Shown in pieces: positions 61,238 through 64,000 of a stretch of DNA of 64,000 nucleotides (position 1 is the stretch's first letter; every line of letters begins with the position of its first letter). The notes beneath the pieces were generated by a model, which saw nothing but the letters and a program-made list of their open reading frames with translations, was not told the origin of the DNA and searched no databases. Origin of the DNA: Ooceraea biroi (taxonomy: Eukaryota; Arthropoda; Insecta; Hymenoptera; Formicidae); the NCBI RefSeq assembly GCF_003672135.1, contig NC_039507.1, positions 8,261,624 through 8,325,623 of the forward strand, read 5' to 3'. A program made the position numbers and the translations under genes.

Positions 61238-61424
61238 ATCATTGCGTAGATAATTTTTATTTTTGTGAAAAAATCCGTTGTTACTTATCTGATATTTCTT
61301 TTCAATATTGGTTTATAACTTTGTAATAAAGCATTTCTAAGCAAACTCGATATAAGAATTTTTTCTTATTTCCACTAGTAGAATATGCTCCCGCAGTTTG
61401 TCGGTTAAAACCCGGGACACCCTG

Positions 61425-62976
61425 TATATATACATTTGCACCTTTGAAAATATTATGGGAAGCATTTATTTAATGTGCGCGCGTGCGTTGATATTAAATT
61501 TAATACACAGAATTGTCTCTTGATAAATACCGGCGTTTCCAATTCCATCCCTCCACGTTTGGAGTCTGTGACAAATTTTCGCTGCCTTCCTCCTCCCGCC
61601 CACCTTCACTGAAAGTTTTTATTCACTCTAACGTTTATTTTGCCCTCGAAAATATTATCTCATGCTTGTAATTCCTGACATTTAATCAACGTGGATTCGG
61701 CTACATGCACCGGAAATTTGAATTGTGCACCGACATAACGGGTTTTTATTCTTGATTTCTTTTTGCGCTGGGAATCGTTTGGATATCAGCCAGGCGACGC
61801 TCCGCTGCTACTCTTCCTACATATCGTCTCTATGCTGACGTTACCGCGACTATAACCAAGGGGTTGAACATTGCGACTCGAATGAGATCGAGAAGCACTA
61901 TGTATATCCGCAACATAACGTACTTGAATAAGTTATTACAATGATGAATTAGCAAAAGAATTGCTGGAACGGATTTTCCATTATTTTATATCTATTTTTA
62001 CCATTTGAATAATGGTTTGTATATTATTTCTATTATTCGCGTAATAATTGTTCGTTCCTTATTGCAATCTCATACGGATAAAAAATCCGCGTAGTATCGT
62101 GCATCTTGAAAAATTACTCTTTAAAAGAGATGGAGCCAAATGATGGCTCGATAGCTTCTTATCTCTTTTCGAACGTTCACGAGAAATCCACCAACTGATC
62201 GTCCGACAGAATTACCCATCTCTTTATTCGTGGACTCGTGTATCGAAAGCACGGGTAATGGAATACGTGAATTTATCGTCGTTTTCGAGACGTATCGACG
62301 CGATCTGCTGTATAAATAGCGCGGCACTATGGAGCGTGCATTCGGAACAATATCATAAATGTCCCGTCGACTGGGTGTCTCCACGTCGTCCATTTATTTT
62401 ATGCCCGTTGTTCCTTCGGTACACGGGATCACCGCATCGTTTACCAATAACGGTAACTACCCGCGCGATCGGATTTTCCACGTACGTACCATGCACACGC
62501 ATACACACACACACACACACACAGCGTGCTACAAAGAGAAGAACCGTGTTTTGATTAGTGCACGGGACAATAACCGATGAACGAAATTGCATTTGAGAGA
62601 GTAGCGAATGCATTGCATTTGAGAGAATAGTGAATGCGCTCTGTGAATTTAACGCCATCGAGAGTGAAGTCCATCTGATCGTCCATCTGGCTCACGCGGC
62701 TTCGAAAACGTTAATCTTGCTTAACTATTTACCTCATCCATCTCATGCGCTTTTAATTCCTTCTCGAATCTCGACACTCGTGCAGATCATTAATTAAACG
62801 CTTCCAGAGAAGCACTCTTTATTTCAAAAAGTGGTACATGGATATTGCAAAGGTAAAGCATAGATAATAATAGAAAGATAATGCACCGAGACAGAGATGA
62901 CTGCAAGGTTTCCAGCAAAATAATCGCGCAACGGCGAGTTTCACCGTAGAATTAATTAATAGGTGGGATCAATTAG
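61425..62976. other. Non-coding stretch, no supportable gene
   Basis: Mixed composition with an AC microsatellite at 62503-62523. GCATTTGAGAGA occurs twice within 62588-62626. There is no domain or RNA gene. Confidence 0.55.
62503..62523. repeat. (AC)n microsatellite
   Basis: About ten uninterrupted AC dinucleotides. Confidence 0.9.
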
Positions 62977-63140
62977 GCCCGATACACACCAGCGGTCCGC
63001 TCACGGTCCGCTGAAATATTCTTCCATTGGTTATAATGGACGTATTCACATTACGGGCAACGCTCAAGTCTCGCTCCGCTCCATTATAACAATAGAAAAA
63101 TTTGATCGGACCGTGAGCGAACCGCTAGCGTGCAGCGGGC
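62977..63140. mobile_element. Small MITE-like inverted-repeat element
   Basis: Outer arms 62977-63010 and 63107-63140 match as inverted repeats at 29 of 34 positions, both containing CGCTCACGGTCCG in the inner part. A second inverted pair (TTATAATGGA and TCCATTATAA) continues the pairing inward, so the 164-bp segment can fold into one long hairpin. The borders and target duplication are not certain. Confidence 0.65.
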
Positions 63141-64000
63141 CTTATACACCGACGGTGGACCAGATAAGGTAATACCGGATGCCGGAAGATAATTCCAACC
63201 ACGCCGAGTAAGAACAATTTAATCGCAGCGCGTGCATAACGGAAATTCCATCGGGACTGCCGCGAGACCTAATTGCGCGAGATCGGCGAAACTCCTCGCG
63301 CAGCCCTGAAAATTTGTTTTCCTTGTACGGGCATTAATTTGGGAAACACTGCGAGCCGGCGCTTTCTTGCGCGCCTTGCGTCGTCTGGTTACGCACCATG
63401 TACGGCGCGATACTGCGCCGCGTGCAGCTACAAGCTCGCCACCAGCGAGATAAGAACTTCTCGAATTACTCAAAGTTAATGCTAACATAAACGCGGGAAC
63501 TTTTAGTGTTATTGCGAGGTTCGCGGAAACGCGCGCGCACGCCGCCCCGGCGAGGGAAGATTTGCTGCGGCACGAAAAGATTTGTACGGTTCTTGCATTT
63601 ATTCATGTTCCGCGGAGCTACGCCCACCTCGCCCCCTCGGGACGGAAAAACGACGTTCCCTTTACAGAATCGTTTGGGCTTTTATGAAATAAAACAGGGC
63701 TCTCGGCATCTTCCGTCATCTGGAGTCCACAAATTCAATCGATACCTCGACTGTCTCAATAATTCATTACTAATTGACGGTGTAATTTATCGTGCGTCGA
63801 GTACGTTTTCAATTCTCGCACTTTGTGATTAAATTTCTTCAACGTTGGCGCGAACCGTTCGTCTTCGGTGTTTCATGGACTGAATTTTTCGCGACGTTCG
63901 ATGAGTTTTTGGTGAATACGTAATTGTTCATTAACGTCACCACGTGTTCCTGCCACGTGCCTTCCTCCTCGGTTGCGGCTCTGCTGGAACGCCGAAAGAA
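63141..64000. other. Non-coding end of window
   Basis: GC-rich to 63650, then mixed. Overlapping frames on both strands (63219-63488 on minus, 63506-63832 on plus) lack domains. No repeat structure was found. Confidence 0.5.

Larger units (their letters stand above)
60664..61424 (+). mobile_element. Internally deleted DNA transposon with 151-bp TIRs
   Basis: The terminal inverted repeats (60664-60814 and 61274-61424) begin CAGGGTGTCCCGGGTTTTAA and match with three differences seen by eye. TA dinucleotides flank both ends inside a TATATA run. Between the repeats lie about 460 bp that encode the two ends of one transposase in different frames, so this is a deletion derivative of a larger element. 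It needs a transposase from a full-length relative to move. Confidence 0.85.

Overview
The window looks like non-coding DNA from an insect nuclear genome, most likely a hymenopteran and plausibly an ant. The evidence is indirect: CpG-rich stretches alternate with AT-rich ones, dinucleotide microsatellites are common, and the only convincing protein-coding sequences are mariner transposases and one other transposase remnant. I see no operons, no long host exons, no rRNA and no confident tRNA gene. Every long open frame outside the transposons lacks recognisable domains and fits chance in GC-rich DNA. A single weak exon-like signal (8110-8169) is the only hint of a host gene, so the window may be intergenic or lie in a long intron.

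Layout. 1-9029 holds no supportable gene. 9030-11415 is a compact LTR-type element of the TRIM kind: five 182-bp LTRs (TG...CA ends) alternate with four short internal segments, and the whole block is bounded by one 4-bp target duplication (CACT). Each LTR carries a tRNA-like stretch with Pol III A- and B-box-like motifs followed by a T5 run. Each internal segment carries five to seven copies of a 36-bp minisatellite. 12738-14037 and 17069-18364 are two inverted, inactivated mariners (family A) that share several of the same lesions. 30808-32093 and 41964-43249 are two inverted mariners of a second family (B, related to the Hsmar1/SETMAR transposase), each with an intact 339-codon DD34D transposase gene. 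The first of these is flanked by an exact 99-bp direct duplication in place of a simple TA duplication.

38980-39957, 55132-55917, 56559-57284, 60664-61424 and 62977-63140 are inverted-repeat elements (foldback or MITE-like). The fourth holds the two ends of an internally deleted transposase gene. 47819-51665 is a tandem array of seven nearly identical 548-bp units that appears to have expanded between two 11-bp direct repeats.

How the parts relate. Nothing here forms a pathway; the window is a record of transposition and repeat expansion. The family B mariners could supply transposase to their own ends. The family A copies appear to have been moved by a transposase made elsewhere. The TRIM block and the 548-bp array both look like products of recombination or slippage between direct repeats.
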